Below are positions 8,473-19,196 of a DNA stretch of 64,000 nucleotides, one piece after another (positions within the stretch are counted from its first letter, which is position 1; each line of letters starts with the position of its first letter). Origin of the DNA: Thalassotalea atypica (lineage in GTDB: Bacteria > Pseudomonadota > Gammaproteobacteria > Enterobacterales > Alteromonadaceae); contig NZ_AP027364.1 of NCBI RefSeq assembly GCF_030295975.1, positions 1,116,001 to 1,180,000 on the forward strand. Reading direction: 5' to 3'. The notes under the pieces are model-generated. The model was not told the DNA's origin. It searched no databases and was given only the letters and a program-made list of their open reading frames with translations. The position numbers and the translations under genes are program-made.

Positions 8473-9423
8473 TTAACCTTCATCAAACATCGCTGAAATT
8501 GACTCTTCGTTACTGACGCGACGAATAGCTTCAGACAACATACCGCTAAGGGTTAGTTGACGAACATTTTTCAATTTCTTTAATTCTGGAGACAATGGAA
8601 TTGAGTCAGTTACAATCACTTCGTCAATCACAGAATCTTTTAAGTTTTGAACTGCATTGCCAGATAATACTGGGTGAGTCGCATACGCATACACGTTTTT
8701 CGCACCGTGATCTTTCAGTGCAGCCGCAGCTTTTGCTAACGTACCACCCGTGTCAATCATGTCATCAACAATGATACAGTCACGACCTTCAACATCACCA
8801 ATAATATGCATAACTTGAGCAACATTTGCTTTAGGGCGACGTTTGTCGATGATAGCTAAGTCAGCATCATCTAATAACTTCGCTACAGCGCGAGCACGTA
8901 CTACACCACCAATATCAGGTGATACAACTACAGGGTTTTCTAAGTTCTTCTCTAACATATCTTCTAAAAGAATAGGCGTACCAAATACGTTATCTACTGG
9001 TACATCGAAGAAACCTTGAATTTGCTCAGCATGTAAGTCAACTGTTAATACACGGTCAACACCTACACTAGAAAGGAAATCAGCAACAACCTTTGCGGTA
9101 ATAGGAACACGAGCACTACGTACACGACGGTCTTGACGTGCGTAACCGAAGTAAGGCATTACTGCGGTAATACGACCGGCAGAAGCGCGGCGTAACGCGT
9201 CAACCATGACGATAAGTTCCATTAAGTTGTTGTTAGTTGGCGCGCAAGTTGATTGGATGATAAATACATCGGCACCACGAACGTTTTCAGTGATTTCAAC
9301 ACTGATTTCGCCATCGCTAAAACTACCTACTTTTGCTTCACCTAAACCAATATATAGTCGGTCAGCAATTTTTTTAGCCAGTTCAGGGGTGGCGTTTCCC
9401 GCAAAAATCTTCATGTCAGGCAC
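8473..9423 (-). CDS. prs: ribose-phosphate pyrophosphokinase (PRPP synthetase)
   Basis: The enzyme makes PRPP from ribose 5-phosphate and ATP for nucleotide, His and Trp synthesis. The start chosen is a GTG at 9421-9423. It is preceded by GAGGA with 7-nt spacing and gives a 316-residue protein beginning (V)PDMKIFAGN, co-linear with E. coli Prs (315 residues). An upstream in-frame ATG at 9450 would add nine unsupported residues. The PRPP-binding loop [10 protein letters not shown] and flexible-loop residues [15 protein letters not shown] are present. ispE and lolB are upstream on the same strand, and a 10-bp dyad lies in between. Confidence 0.95.
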   Translation of the reverse strand: MPDMKIFAGNATPELAKKIADRLYIGLGEAKVGSFSDGEISVEITENVRGADVFIIQSTCAPTNNNLMELIVMVDALRRASAGRITAVMPYFGYARQDRRVRSARVPITAKVVADFLSSVGVDRVLTVDLHAEQIQGFFDVPVDNVFGTPILLEDMLEKNLENPVVVSPDIGGVVRARAVAKLLDDADLAIIDKRRPKANVAQVMHIIGDVEGRDCIIVDDMIDTGGTLAKAAAALKDHGAKNVYAYATHPVLSGNAVQNLKDSVIDEVIVTDSIPLSPELKKLKNVRQLTLSGMLSEAIRRVSNEESISAMFDEG

Positions 9424-9461
9424 TGTCAGTTCCTCAGAAACTTGTGACATTAAAAATACAC

Positions 9462-9488
9462 GCTGTTATATGTTACATATATAACAGC
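9462..9488. repeat. perfect inverted repeat in the prs leader
   Basis: GCTGTTATAT and ATATAACAGC form perfect 10-bp arms around a 7-nt spacer. It lies 39 nt upstream of the GTG start of prs and 29 nt downstream of ispE. It could be an operator or an mRNA leader hairpin. It does not match the PurR consensus. Confidence 0.6.
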
Positions 9489-9516
9489 AGATTATTTCAA
9501 TTTTGCCAGCCAAAGT

Positions 9517-10407
9517 TTATAAATTATTTACAATGGCGTGCACAGGCGATTGATTTAAGCCTTTAGCCACAAACGATGTTACCTCTTTTGGAAGTAAAGA
9601 CTGTAAGTGACGCGCCTCTTTTTCAGAGCCAAAACGTGTAAATATGCACGCCCCAGTCCCCGTCATTCGAGACGGCGCGTATTCTACCAACCAAGCCAGT
9701 AAGTTGGCAACCTCAGGATAGTGTTTAATTACCATTACTTCACAATCGTTATGCGAATGTTCGACATCTAAATTTACAAGTGAAATTTTAGGTGTGCTTC
9801 TCGGTAAGTCTTTTGATTTAAAGACTTCAGCGGTGGGTATACTACAGTTAGGCTTGCTAACTAAGTACCAATATTCAATTGGATTCGCTGGTAACAACTT
9901 TTCACCAACGCCATCGGCGAAAGCGGCAAACCCTTCAACAAAAATAGGCACGTCAGCACCGAGAGATAAACCGATGTCGGCCAGCTCTTGTATACTTAAA
10001 TTTACAGACCAAAGCTTATTCAACGCTAATAAAATCGTTGCGGCATTTGAAGAGCCGCCACCCAGTCCTCCCCCCATTGGCAGGATTTTTTTTATGGCTA
10101 TTTTTACGCCTAATTGATTGTTTTTTAGCTTGAATAGCAGCCGAGCAGCTTTGTAAATTAAATTGTCTTCTGTCGCAACTCCTTCGACCGGATTAAGTAA
10201 TGTAATTTGATTGTCGTTACTAAGCTCTATGGCTATTTCATCTCCGTAGTCCAAAAACTGGAACAAGGTTTGTAATTCGTGATATCCGTCTTCACGTTGA
10301 GCATTAATATGCAGAAATAAATTTAATTTTGCCGGTGATGGCAAAATAAATTGTGTAAAGTTGTTATCCGTTGATTGAGTAGCAGGCACTGAAGTTAAAA
10401 TTCCCAA
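9517..10407 (-). CDS. ispE: 4-diphosphocytidyl-2-C-methyl-D-erythritol kinase
   Basis: This GHMP-family kinase of the non-mevalonate isoprenoid pathway phosphorylates the 2-hydroxyl of CDP-ME. It carries the family start [11 protein letters not shown] with catalytic Lys, the ATP-binding glycine loop [14 protein letters not shown], and the C-terminal motif [10 protein letters not shown]. The longest frame (296 residues) starts at a TTG at 10407 that overlaps the lolB stop by 13 nt. A GTG at 10389 would give 290 residues, closer to the E. coli 283. Neither start has a clear ribosome-binding site, so the exact N-terminus is uncertain. It belongs to the lolB-ispE-prs unit. Confidence 0.94.
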   Translation of the reverse strand: MGILTSVPATQSTDNNFTQFILPSPAKLNLFLHINAQREDGYHELQTLFQFLDYGDEIAIELSNDNQITLLNPVEGVATEDNLIYKAARLLFKLKNNQLGVKIAIKKILPMGGGLGGGSSNAATILLALNKLWSVNLSIQELADIGLSLGADVPIFVEGFAAFADGVGEKLLPANPIEYWYLVSKPNCSIPTAEVFKSKDLPRSTPKISLVNLDVEHSHNDCEVMVIKHYPEVANLLAWLVEYAPSRMTGTGACIFTRFGSEKEARHLQSLLPKEVTSFVAKGLNQSPVHAIVNNL

Positions 10408-11000
10408 CGATTAATAGCGAGCTTGATGGTTAGTTGATCTTGTTTGATGGTCATCTTAGTGGCGAGTTGATGACCTTTGATTGTTTTGTATTGCTGGTAG
10501 CGAACAGTCCATGCTTGATTGTCATATTCACTGGATAGTATAACAGGCAAATTTTGTTCATTAGTTTCGATACTATCTGAAGGTAAAAAAGGAATGCCTT
10601 TGATCCAATATTGTATCGCTTTAGTTGGTAACGTGAACCCCGTCAGTCGCCAGACAAGCAGTTCGAGATCATCCCCTTGATAACTTTCACCGTCAACCTC
10701 TATGGTAGTGAGCTCATTTTCTTGTTCAAGCGAAAGCACATTAATGCCGAGGTAGGTTGTCATTCTTAGAGATTGTTGTTGTGCTTCTTGGTCGACAGAC
10801 CAATGAAGGTTAGCGCTCTCTCTCTTATCTGTTTGAATAAATGCAATTTTTCCAGCAATACGCCATTGGCTTAGCGTTTTAAGTGTTTGTTCACGTGAAT
10901 CCGTATTGGTCAAAACATTCGGCTGTTTAATGGCATGTTGATTCACGCAGCCCGTCAATAATTGCAAACTTATGAGCAGGAAAAGTAAAAAGTATCTCAT
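10395..11000 (-). CDS. lolB: outer-membrane lipoprotein insertion protein LolB
   Basis: LolB receives lipoproteins from the LolA chaperone and inserts them in the outer membrane. This 201-residue protein has a lipobox LLTGC with lipidated Cys18, then the conserved WRIAGKIAF segment of the LolB beta barrel and the WRLTGFTLP region. It is the first gene of lolB-ispE-prs and diverges from hemA, the same arrangement as in E. coli. Confidence 0.94.
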   Translation of the reverse strand: MRYFLLFLLISLQLLTGCVNQHAIKQPNVLTNTDSREQTLKTLSQWRIAGKIAFIQTDKRESANLHWSVDQEAQQQSLRMTTYLGINVLSLEQENELTTIEVDGESYQGDDLELLVWRLTGFTLPTKAIQYWIKGIPFLPSDSIETNEQNLPVILSSEYDNQAWTVRYQQYKTIKGHQLATKMTIKQDQLTIKLAINRWEF

Positions 11001-11234
11001 TTGACATTTTAATGTGAAGTTATACTGCTATTTGACCATAGCTTGCTAGTCACTTTCAATCATCGGATTTATTGCGTAAAATTAGCTTCATATTTGTTGT
11101 TCCTTCTAGAATGTGTGCAATTTGTACCATTTAAATAACAAATACTTATTTTTGATCAAATATTGTAACGCCCATTTCGGGGCTAATTATGTCAAAATAG
11201 TGGCGTAAAATATTTAAAGGCTAATTTCATACGT

Positions 11235-12503
11235 ATGTCCATAATTGCTGTTGGTATTAATCATAAAACTGCACCTGTCGCTGTTCGGGAAAAAATTTCA
11301 TTTAACCCCGATCAGCTGAATCACGCATTACAGGAATTGTTGTCAGAAGTTCAATGCCAAGAAGCCGCTATTTTATCTACGTGTAATCGTACTGAATTGT
11401 ATTTGGTACAAGACGCCCAAATTGAACAAACCAAGCAACGTATTATTGGTTGGTTAGAAAACTACCATCACGTTCCTGCAAGCCATATATCACCTAGCCT
11501 TTACTGGCATACTGATCAACAAGCGGTCAATCATATGATGCGTGTTGCCTGTGGCCTTGATTCCTTAGTGCTAGGTGAGCCTCAAATTCTAGGTCAAATG
11601 AAACAAGCATACAGTCAAGCGAAAGCAGCTGGTTCAATGGCTTTGGTTATGGATCGCTTGTTTCAAAGAACTTTTGGCGTTGCAAAGCAGGTACGCACCG
11701 ATACCGAAATAGGCGAAAGTGCTGTTTCTGTTGCATTTGCAGCGGTAAACTTAGCTAAACATATTTTTGCTAGTCTTGAAAAAGCTCGAGTATTATTGGT
11801 GGGAGCCGGTGAAACCATCGAGCTAGTTGCTAAGCATCTATACGACAATAAAGTCGGTAAGATCACTGTGGCCAATCGCACAATTTCTCGTGCGGAAAAT
11901 ATGGCGTCACAAATTGGTGCTGAAGTTATTACATTAGCGCAAATTCCGGAACATTTAAGTCAAGCCGATATCGTGATCAGTTCAACAGGCTCTACCTTAC
12001 CGATTATCGGGAAAGGAATGGTTGAAAATGCGTTATCCAAGCGTAAACACCAACCGATCTTTATGGTGGATTTGGCTGTACCTCGTGATATTGAAGAACA
12101 AGTCAGCGATTTAGAAGATGTTTTCTTGTATACCGTTGACGACCTTCAAAGCATCATTGCGCAGAATATCGAAAGTCGACGAAAAGCAGCTGTACAAGCT
12201 GAAGGTATTGTTAATAAGCAATCTAATGGTTTTATGTCATGGCTGCGAGGCTTAAATACCCAAGATGCGGTATTGAGCTATCGTCAACAATGTATGTCGG
12301 AGCGTGATGTACTGATAGAAAAAGCATTGTCACAATTAAGTAATAACAAAAATCCTGAAGCGGTAGTGGCAGAGCTGGCGACTAAGCTGACTAATAAACT
12401 AATGCATGCGCCAACAAGTGCGTTGCAATCTGCTGCTCAAGGCGGCGAATTGGATAAACTGATTTATCTACGCGATATATTTTCTATCGATAAGCCCAAA
12501 TAA
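11235..12503 (+). CDS. hemA: glutamyl-tRNA reductase
   Basis: This NADPH-dependent enzyme makes glutamate-1-semialdehyde from Glu-tRNA, the first committed step of tetrapyrrole synthesis. It has 422 residues. The nucleophile Cys50 lies in STCNRTELY and the GEPQILGQ signature is at about 113-120. The NADP-binding GAGETIELVAKHL and the C-terminal dimerisation helices are also present. The 234-nt gap to lolB must hold the divergent promoters; a TTTGATCAAA palindrome lies there, but I could not place a confident -35/-10 pair. Confidence 0.97.
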   Translation: MSIIAVGINHKTAPVAVREKISFNPDQLNHALQELLSEVQCQEAAILSTCNRTELYLVQDAQIEQTKQRIIGWLENYHHVPASHISPSLYWHTDQQAVNHMMRVACGLDSLVLGEPQILGQMKQAYSQAKAAGSMALVMDRLFQRTFGVAKQVRTDTEIGESAVSVAFAAVNLAKHIFASLEKARVLLVGAGETIELVAKHLYDNKVGKITVANRTISRAENMASQIGAEVITLAQIPEHLSQADIVISSTGSTLPIIGKGMVENALSKRKHQPIFMVDLAVPRDIEEQVSDLEDVFLYTVDDLQSIIAQNIESRRKAAVQAEGIVNKQSNGFMSWLRGLNTQDAVLSYRQQCMSERDVLIEKALSQLSNNKNPEAVVAELATKLTNKLMHAPTSALQSAAQGGELDKLIYLRDIFSIDKPK

Positions 12504-12656
12504 GCTAAACGTGGCTTAACAAATACCGCTAAAATCGAGCTAAGCTTATATAACTTTGGCTCAAACAAACAAAATCCTAAGAAATCGTATCAAGTTGATT
12601 AAAAAATTAGTCGATTTGGTATATCATTGCGCCGAATTAAAATTAAGAACACTCCT

Positions 12657-13745
12657 ATGAAACAATCTGTATATAGTAAACTTGAAGGCTTAGTTGAACG
12701 TTTTGAAGAAGTGCAGGCGCTATTATCTGATCCTGACACTATTGCCGATCAAGAGAAATTTAGGGCCTTATCTAAAGAGTTTTCACAACTTGAAGGTACT
12801 GTCAAAGCATTTAAAGACTTCCAGGGCGCAGAAGATGACTTTGCGATGGCAGAGGAAATGCTTAAAGATGACGATCCTGACATGCGCGAAATGGCGCAAG
12901 AAGAATATAAAGAAGCTAAAAAATCCATAGAAACGCTAGAAAGTGAGTTGCAAATTCTTTTACTTCCTCGTGATCCGAACGACGACAATAACTGTTTTGT
13001 TGAAATTCGTGCCGGTGCAGGTGGTGATGAAGCGGCTATTTTTGCTGGCGATCTGTTTCGTATGTACAGCCGATATGCTGAAAAGCAAGGCTGGAAAGTT
13101 GAATTGATGAATTCAAATGAAAGTGAACAAGGTGGTTTTAAAGAAATCGTTGCTAAATTCATTGGTGAAAGTGTTTACGGACAAATGAAGTTTGAATCAG
13201 GTGGGCACAGAGTGCAACGTGTACCTGAAACAGAGTCCCAAGGGCGCGTACATACTTCGGCTTGTACCGTAGTGGTGATGCCTGAAATTCCGGAATCCGA
13301 TGCCATTGAAATTAATAAGGCTGACTTAAAAGTTGATACCTTCCGCGCATCTGGTGCAGGTGGTCAGCACGTTAACAAAACAGATTCTGCTATTCGTATT
13401 ACCCATATCCCAACGGGTGTGGTGGTTGAGTGTCAAGACCAACGCTCGCAGCATAAAAATCGTGCACAAGCAATGTCAGTACTGCAAGCAAGGTTGCAGC
13501 AAGCAGAAGATGATAAGCGTCGTAGCGAAGAAGAATCTTCAAGACGTAGCTTAGTGGCCAGCGGCGATCGTAGTGAACGAATTCGTACATACAATTATCC
13601 ACAAGGTCGCATGACAGATCATCGTATTAATTTAACCTTATATCGCTTAAATGAAGTGATAGAAGGAAATTTACAATTAGTGATGGAACCTATCCTACAA
13701 GAAAATCAAGCGGACTTGCTTGCTTCATTAGCTGAACAAAGCTAA
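12657..13745 (+). CDS. prfA: peptide chain release factor 1
   Basis: RF1 terminates translation at UAA and UAG. The protein has 362 residues starting [10 protein letters not shown], in line with E. coli RF1; an in-frame TTG at 12627 would add ten residues without homology. The stop-codon recognition tripeptide is Pro190-Glu-Thr192, a PxT variant. The catalytic GGQ is at residues 235-237, with Gln237 the target of methylation by the adjacent prmC product. Gene order hemA-prfA-prmC is conserved. Confidence 0.97.
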   Translation: MKQSVYSKLEGLVERFEEVQALLSDPDTIADQEKFRALSKEFSQLEGTVKAFKDFQGAEDDFAMAEEMLKDDDPDMREMAQEEYKEAKKSIETLESELQILLLPRDPNDDNNCFVEIRAGAGGDEAAIFAGDLFRMYSRYAEKQGWKVELMNSNESEQGGFKEIVAKFIGESVYGQMKFESGGHRVQRVPETESQGRVHTSACTVVVMPEIPESDAIEINKADLKVDTFRASGAGGQHVNKTDSAIRITHIPTGVVVECQDQRSQHKNRAQAMSVLQARLQQAEDDKRRSEEESSRRSLVASGDRSERIRTYNYPQGRMTDHRINLTLYRLNEVIEGNLQLVMEPILQENQADLLASLAEQS

Positions 13746-13756
13746 TAGGAGTTTTC

Positions 13757-14617
13757 GTGTCTCGCGGTACCATTAAAGACGTTATCGAATCAGCCAGCAT
13801 ATTGCTGGCTGATTGCTCTGACAGCGCGAAATTAGACGCACAGGTTTTATTGGCGCATGTCCTTGATAAAGATCTAACTTATCTAATTACTTGGTCAGAT
13901 AAATCGGTGTCTTCCCAAGTACTGCAGCATTTTGATGTTTTGCTGGAGAGACGCCAGCAAGGTGAGCCGGTTGCCTATATTGTTGGGCATAAAGAATTTT
14001 GGTCGCTACCATTGGCAGTTGCTCCTTCAACTTTGATCCCAAGGCCTGATACTGAAACGTTGGTTGAGCTAGTGCTTGAACATGTTGAAGGTGACAACAT
14101 CAAGCTACTTGATTTAGGCACTGGTACTGGTGCAATAGCGCTGGCCTTAGCCAGTGAAAACCCAAGTTGGCATGTGAGCGCAGTAGATTTCAATCAAGAA
14201 GCCGTTAAGTTAGCACAAACGAATGTGCAGCAACTTGGCTTTACTAATGTTAGCGTGTTGGCCAGTAATTGGTTTAGTAATATTGCGCCCTTACAGTGCT
14301 TTGATGTTATTGTTAGCAATCCTCCTTATATTGATGCACAAGATATTCATTTATCTGAAGGTGATGTTAGGTTTGAACCGCATACTGCACTGGTAGCTGG
14401 CAATAAAGGCTTGGCAGATATAGAGCATATTATTGAACAAAGTCGTTATTTTTTATGTGATGACGGACGTCTATATATTGAACATGGATTTGAACAAGGG
14501 GCTGCAGTTCGACAATTTTTTACGGTGTTGGGTTATGAAAACGCAACAACCGTTAAAGACTTAGGTGGTAATGATCGAATAACTTGGGCATTATTTTCTA
14601 GTCAAAGTGATAAATAA
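13757..14617 (+). CDS. prmC: release factor glutamine methyltransferase
   Basis: PrmC N5-methylates the Gln of the GGQ motif of RF1 and RF2. This 286-residue protein has an N-terminal helical substrate domain, the SAM-binding motif LDLGTGTGAIALAL and the catalytic NPPY motif in VSNPPYIDA. The start is GTG, supported by TAGGAG six nt upstream. It follows prfA after 11 nt, so enzyme and substrate are translated from one message. Confidence 0.96.
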   Translation: MSRGTIKDVIESASILLADCSDSAKLDAQVLLAHVLDKDLTYLITWSDKSVSSQVLQHFDVLLERRQQGEPVAYIVGHKEFWSLPLAVAPSTLIPRPDTETLVELVLEHVEGDNIKLLDLGTGTGAIALALASENPSWHVSAVDFNQEAVKLAQTNVQQLGFTNVSVLASNWFSNIAPLQCFDVIVSNPPYIDAQDIHLSEGDVRFEPHTALVAGNKGLADIEHIIEQSRYFLCDDGRLYIEHGFEQGAAVRQFFTVLGYENATTVKDLGGNDRITWALFSSQSDK

Positions 14618-14711
14618 TATTTACACAATAAATTAGAGAGAGTTGGTAATCGAATTATTAAGAGTCAGTTACTAATGAACATCAAAATAATAAAAATCAA
14701 ATAGGAAAACT

Positions 14712-15074
14712 ATGAAACATTTACATATGACATTGGCTGTACTGAGCGTTGCATTATTCATTCTTCGCTTTGCCTGGACGGTGATGGAATCGCAAATGAT
14801 ACAAAAAAAATGGGTTAAAATCTCACCTCATGTCATTGATACCTTTTTGTTTATTGTTGGTATTACTATGGCGGTCAAATTAGCGATAAACCCGATGGAA
14901 CAAATGTGGTTAGCGGAAAAATTGATAGCGATAGTGGCCTATATTTTTACGGGTTACTATGCTCTTAAACTGGCGCGTAATCGCATGATGCAAATTTTTG
15001 GCTTTTTGGGCGCGATGGGATGGGTCATGGTTGTTTTCAGAATCGCCGCCACAAAACAAACGTTCTTTTTCTGA
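14712..15074 (+). CDS. sirB2: SirB2 family membrane protein
   Basis: This 120-residue inner-membrane protein has four predicted transmembrane segments and matches SirB2 (E. coli YchQ), a family named from Salmonella invasion-gene studies without a settled biochemical role. Placement between prmC and sirB1 is conserved with E. coli and supports the call. A GGAAAAC ribosome-binding site precedes the ATG. Confidence 0.9.
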   Translation: MKHLHMTLAVLSVALFILRFAWTVMESQMIQKKWVKISPHVIDTFLFIVGITMAVKLAINPMEQMWLAEKLIAIVAYIFTGYYALKLARNRMMQIFGFLGAMGWVMVVFRIAATKQTFFF

Positions 15075-15237
15075 TCTATTTTACTGATATATAGTTAAGT
15101 AGGTTGATAGAGGTCAACCTACTTAAAAATCGTTATGCTAATTACTGGTAAATTAAAAATTAGCCTTTAAATTGTCGTAATCGTCCCCATATCATCTGCT
15201 TTGATTTTACATTTCATTTGTTTCTTACGTAGTATTT

Positions 15238-16038
15238 ATGACCGAATTGTTGTTATCCGAAATTTCTGAATCCCAAGATGACTTGTTACGTACTTTTTCT
15301 TTGATCGAAGAGTTTATCTTTGATGATTCAAGTCGTATAAAAGATCTACTTGAGCCCGTGATCGCAAACTGCCAAGAGCAACTTGCTGAATATGAAGATC
15401 AGTTTGAGCAAGCAGAGCACTTAATTAATACCTTGTATGTCGATCATTTGTTTTTGGACAATGAGCGAAAAAAATGGCCAAGCCTGTCGTTTCAACTTGC
15501 CTCTGCATTTGAAAATCGCATGATGTTTCCGATATTAAAAGCTGCAATTATCCAACATATCGCAACAGAATGTGGTTTTGAATCTGATCTTGTATTTGTT
15601 CCAGAGAAAACCATGGTGCGATTAGTATGTAACGAAAGTTACGCGATTATTTTTGATCCCCTAAGTGGGGAGTCGTTAAACTTTCACGAGTTAGATACGC
15701 GAATGGAGGAATTATCGGCGGCGCCAGAGCAATACCATTTAGCCCCAATGGACGTCAATATCCTTGTTGTTGAGTACTTAACAGCGTGCAAAAATGCGCT
15801 GATTGGCGAAGAGAATTTCAATACGGCACTAAGGTGTGTCGATTTACTCGTCTCTTTGCGACCAGAAGATCCGTTAGAGCGAAGAGATCGAGGATTTTTG
15901 CTTCATCAACTTGATTGCTTTAAAGTGGCTTGCGATGATTACCGGTTCTTTGTTGAGCAATGTCCAGAAGATCCGGCTGCACAACTGTTAAAAATTCAAT
16001 TAGACAATATAAAAATAACAAACACAGTTATTCATTAA
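15238..16038 (+). CDS. sirB1: SirB1 family protein (YchA), transglutaminase-like with TPR
   Basis: This 266-residue cytosolic protein has a central transglutaminase-like region (about 70-170). The C-terminal helical repeats (LRCVDLLVSLRPEDPLERRDRGFLLHQ) match tetratricopeptide units of SirB1/YchA. The usual catalytic Cys-His-Asp triad of transglutaminases is not obvious and the molecular function is unknown. The conserved order prmC-sirB2-sirB1-kdsA supports the identity, although here a DUF819 transporter is inserted before kdsA. Confidence 0.88.
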   Translation: MTELLLSEISESQDDLLRTFSLIEEFIFDDSSRIKDLLEPVIANCQEQLAEYEDQFEQAEHLINTLYVDHLFLDNERKKWPSLSFQLASAFENRMMFPILKAAIIQHIATECGFESDLVFVPEKTMVRLVCNESYAIIFDPLSGESLNFHELDTRMEELSAAPEQYHLAPMDVNILVVEYLTACKNALIGEENFNTALRCVDLLVSLRPEDPLERRDRGFLLHQLDCFKVACDDYRFFVEQCPEDPAAQLLKIQLDNIKITNTVIH

Positions 16039-16062
16039 ATAATTACAACAAGCGGAAATACA

Positions 16063-17307
16063 ATGACTCATACTCCACTTATTACCAACGATGCAACAAT
16101 AATGGGCTTTTTAGCCATTATGCTCGGATTGGTTTTTTATACAGCCCATTGCAATATTAGGTTTTGGCAAAAATTTTACAGTGTCGTCCCAGCGGTACTG
16201 ATCTGTTATTTTCTTCCTTCACTACTAAATACTTTCGGTGTGGTAAATGGTGAAGAATCCCAACTATATTACGTTGCTTCTCGCTACTTACTGCCCGCCT
16301 GTTTGGTGTTATTGACCATTAGCGTTGATTTAAAAGCCATTGCGCGACTAGGCAGCAAAGCAGTCATTCTCTTTTTTACAGGTACCCTCGGTATTGTAAT
16401 TGGTGGCCCTATCGCCTTGTTGATCGTATCTAGTTTTGCACCTGAATTATTAGGTGTTAGTGGCCCTGAAGCCGTTTGGCGCGGCATGACAACTGTTGCT
16501 GGTAGTTGGATTGGTGGTAGCGCCAACCAAGCGGCTATGAAAGAGATTTATGGCGCTGGCGATCAAATATTCTCAGCGATGGTCACTGTTGACGTTATTG
16601 TGGCGAATCTATGGATGGCTGTATTGTTAGTGATGGCGGCTAAAGCCAACAAAATTGATGAGAAAACTGGCGCAGATACCACCGCGATTACTGCGCTAAA
16701 AGAACGTGTTGAAAACTTTCATGCAAAACATGGCCGTATCGCGAGCTTATCAGATATCATGATCATTCTTGCCGTAGGGCTTGGAGTGACAGGATTTGCA
16801 CATTTATTTGCTGATAACGTTACACCATATTTTATTGAGAACTTCCCAGGTTTAGATAAATTCAGTTTCCACAGTAAGTTTTTCTGGATGATCATTTTTG
16901 CTAGCACTGTCGGGATTGCGCTTTCGTTTACCCGCGCAAGAGAGCTTGAAGGTGTTGGTGCTTCGAAAGTGGGTTCGGCGTTTTTGTACATTCTAATTGC
17001 AACAATTGGTATGAAGATGGATGTGCGTATGATTGCGGATGCACCTGTATACTTCATTATTGGTGCCGTGTGGATGATGATTCATGCTGCCCTTATGCTG
17101 TTCGTCGCTAAAATGATCAAAGCACCACTGTTTTACATGGCTGTCGGTAGTCAGGCTAACGTGGGTGGCGCAGCCTCTGCGCCAGTTGTAGCATCCGCCT
17201 TTCATCCGTCATTAGCGCCGGTAGGGGTTCTACTAGCAGTACTAGGCTATACTGTCGGAACCTATATGGCGTGGTTGTGTGGTCAAATTTTACAAGCTGT
17301 AGGTTAA
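16063..17307 (+). CDS. DUF819 family membrane transporter
   Basis: This 414-residue protein has about eleven to twelve transmembrane segments and two GG-rich re-entrant-like motifs (GSWIGGSANQAAMK and GSQANVGGAASAP). Both are hallmarks of DUF819 (YjcL-like) proteins, which are related to sodium-dependent carboxylate/bile-acid type transporters. The substrate is unknown. It starts 24 nt after sirB1 and ends 9 nt before kdsA, so it is translated from the same message. This insertion relative to the E. coli order is worth noting. Confidence 0.9.
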   Translation: MTHTPLITNDATIMGFLAIMLGLVFYTAHCNIRFWQKFYSVVPAVLICYFLPSLLNTFGVVNGEESQLYYVASRYLLPACLVLLTISVDLKAIARLGSKAVILFFTGTLGIVIGGPIALLIVSSFAPELLGVSGPEAVWRGMTTVAGSWIGGSANQAAMKEIYGAGDQIFSAMVTVDVIVANLWMAVLLVMAAKANKIDEKTGADTTAITALKERVENFHAKHGRIASLSDIMIILAVGLGVTGFAHLFADNVTPYFIENFPGLDKFSFHSKFFWMIIFASTVGIALSFTRARELEGVGASKVGSAFLYILIATIGMKMDVRMIADAPVYFIIGAVWMMIHAALMLFVAKMIKAPLFYMAVGSQANVGGAASAPVVASAFHPSLAPVGVLLAVLGYTVGTYMAWLCGQILQAVG

Positions 17308-17316
17308 GGATAATAA

Positions 17317-18162
<846 letters not shown>

Positions 18163-18207
18163 TCAATTTGTTAAGTGTTATTGTTTAGATTAATTTACAG
18201 GGATTCA

Positions 18208-18221
18208 TTGATCTAGATCAA
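18208..18221. promoter_or_regulatory. perfect FNR/CRP-family dyad (TTGATCTAGATCAA)
   Basis: The 14-mer is a perfect palindrome and matches the FNR/EtrA consensus TTGAT-N4-ATCAA at every defined base. A TATAAT -10 lies at 18252-18257 with a weak -35, and the 40-residue gene begins at 18296. The centre falls near -49 from the inferred start, which is not a standard class I or II activator position. Activation or repression is therefore left open. Confidence 0.7.
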
Positions 18222-18295
18222 GTTTCTCTGTTCAAATTAGTGTCCTTACTCTATAATTCGCGCCTGATTCTATTTTTAACTTCGGAAGTCATTAC

Positions 18296-18418
18296 ATGTC
18301 AGGTCACGAAAATTTCTCAGAGAAAACCTCTAAACGTCATTTATTCATTGCCACAGCAGCCATGCTTGCGTTCCCATTGCTACCAATGCTTATGGGTTGG
18401 TATTCAATAATGGCGTAA
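18296..18418 (+). CDS. 40-residue single-span membrane protein
   Basis: This small gene encodes a basic, polar N-terminus (about residues 1-15, ending SKRH) and one hydrophobic span (about 16-39) rich in Met, Ala and Leu, ending WYSIMA. I recognise no family. Support comes from its context as a complete small transcription unit: FNR-type dyad, TATAAT -10, a GGAAG ribosome-binding site about 7 nt before ATG, and a strong terminator 26 nt after the stop. The FNR-type site suggests a link to respiration or oxygen supply, which is inference. Confidence 0.6.
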   Translation: MSGHENFSEKTSKRHLFIATAAMLAFPLLPMLMGWYSIMA

Positions 18419-18440
18419 CACTTCGCTGTTAAAAATAATC

Positions 18441-18472
18441 AAAAAATGCCGCAACTTGCGGCATTTTTTTTT
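18441..18472 (+). terminator. terminator of the 40-residue gene
   Basis: AAATGCCGC and GCGGCATTT form a GC-rich stem with an AACTT-type loop, followed by nine T residues: a textbook intrinsic terminator. Confidence 0.9.
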
Positions 18473-18646
18473 GGCTGAAAAAATAATACTAATATCGGAT
18501 TTACATATTTAAATCCAATCAAGACATCAACCAGTGGGTTGAACCAATCAAATATCCAAATGACTGAAAATAGTGGCAGGAAATCGCTATAAAATTACTT
18601 CGTTTTGCATTATTCTTTAGGTATTAAAGTTTATGAATAAAATGAA

Positions 18647-19192
18647 ATGACTGAAAAAGATATTCTTACCCTAAAAGCTGCAATCCACACCATTAAAGAC
18701 TACCCAAAAGCAGGCATACTGTTTCGCGATGTTACGGGAATTTTAGATGATGCAGAGGCATTCAAACTTACCATCAAACTGTTAAAAGAAAAGTTCTCTG
18801 GTCAAGGATTCACTAAAGTAGTGGGTACTGAAGCACGTGGTTTCTTATTTGGTGCACCGCTTGCCGTTGAAATGGGCTTAGGATTTGTACCTGTAAGAAA
18901 GCCTGGTAAATTGCCAAGAGCAACGTTTGCCCAAGATTACGAGCTTGAGTACGGTACAGACACGTTAGAGATTCACCAAGATGCGCTAACATCAGCTGAC
19001 AAGGTGTTAATTATTGATGATTTACTGGCAACTGGTGGCACTATTGAAGCAACTACGAAGTTGATCAGAAAATTGGGTGCAACGGCAACCGCAGCTGCAT
19101 TCGTCATTTCTTTACCTGATTTAGGTGGCGAGGCAAAATTAGCTAAGTTAGACCTCGATGTAACCTCTCTTTTACAATACGAAGGCGATTAG
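18647..19192 (+). CDS. apt: adenine phosphoribosyltransferase
   Basis: The enzyme salvages adenine to AMP with PRPP. It has 181 residues. The type I PRTase PRPP-binding motif [13 protein letters not shown] is present, with the upstream EARGFLFG and the flexible-loop [10 protein letters not shown] typical of Apt. It starts at ATG 18647; the dnaX TTG start follows its stop after 4 nt, so the two are coupled. Apt-dnaX-ybaB order is common in gammaproteobacteria. Confidence 0.96.
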   Translation: MTEKDILTLKAAIHTIKDYPKAGILFRDVTGILDDAEAFKLTIKLLKEKFSGQGFTKVVGTEARGFLFGAPLAVEMGLGFVPVRKPGKLPRATFAQDYELEYGTDTLEIHQDALTSADKVLIIDDLLATGGTIEATTKLIRKLGATATAAAFVISLPDLGGEAKLAKLDLDVTSLLQYEGD

Positions 19193-19196
19193 TCTT

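Noticed and set aside
9424-9450. Upstream ATG of prs at 9450
   Set aside because: The GTG at 9423 has a strong Shine-Dalgarno sequence and gives the length and N-terminus of E. coli Prs.
11130-11175. FNR site upstream of hemA
   Set aside because: TTTGATCAAA is a palindrome but lacks the N4 spacing of the FNR consensus.
12627-12656. TTG start of prfA at 12627
   Set aside because: It adds ten residues without homology; the ATG at 12657 gives the normal RF1 N-terminus.
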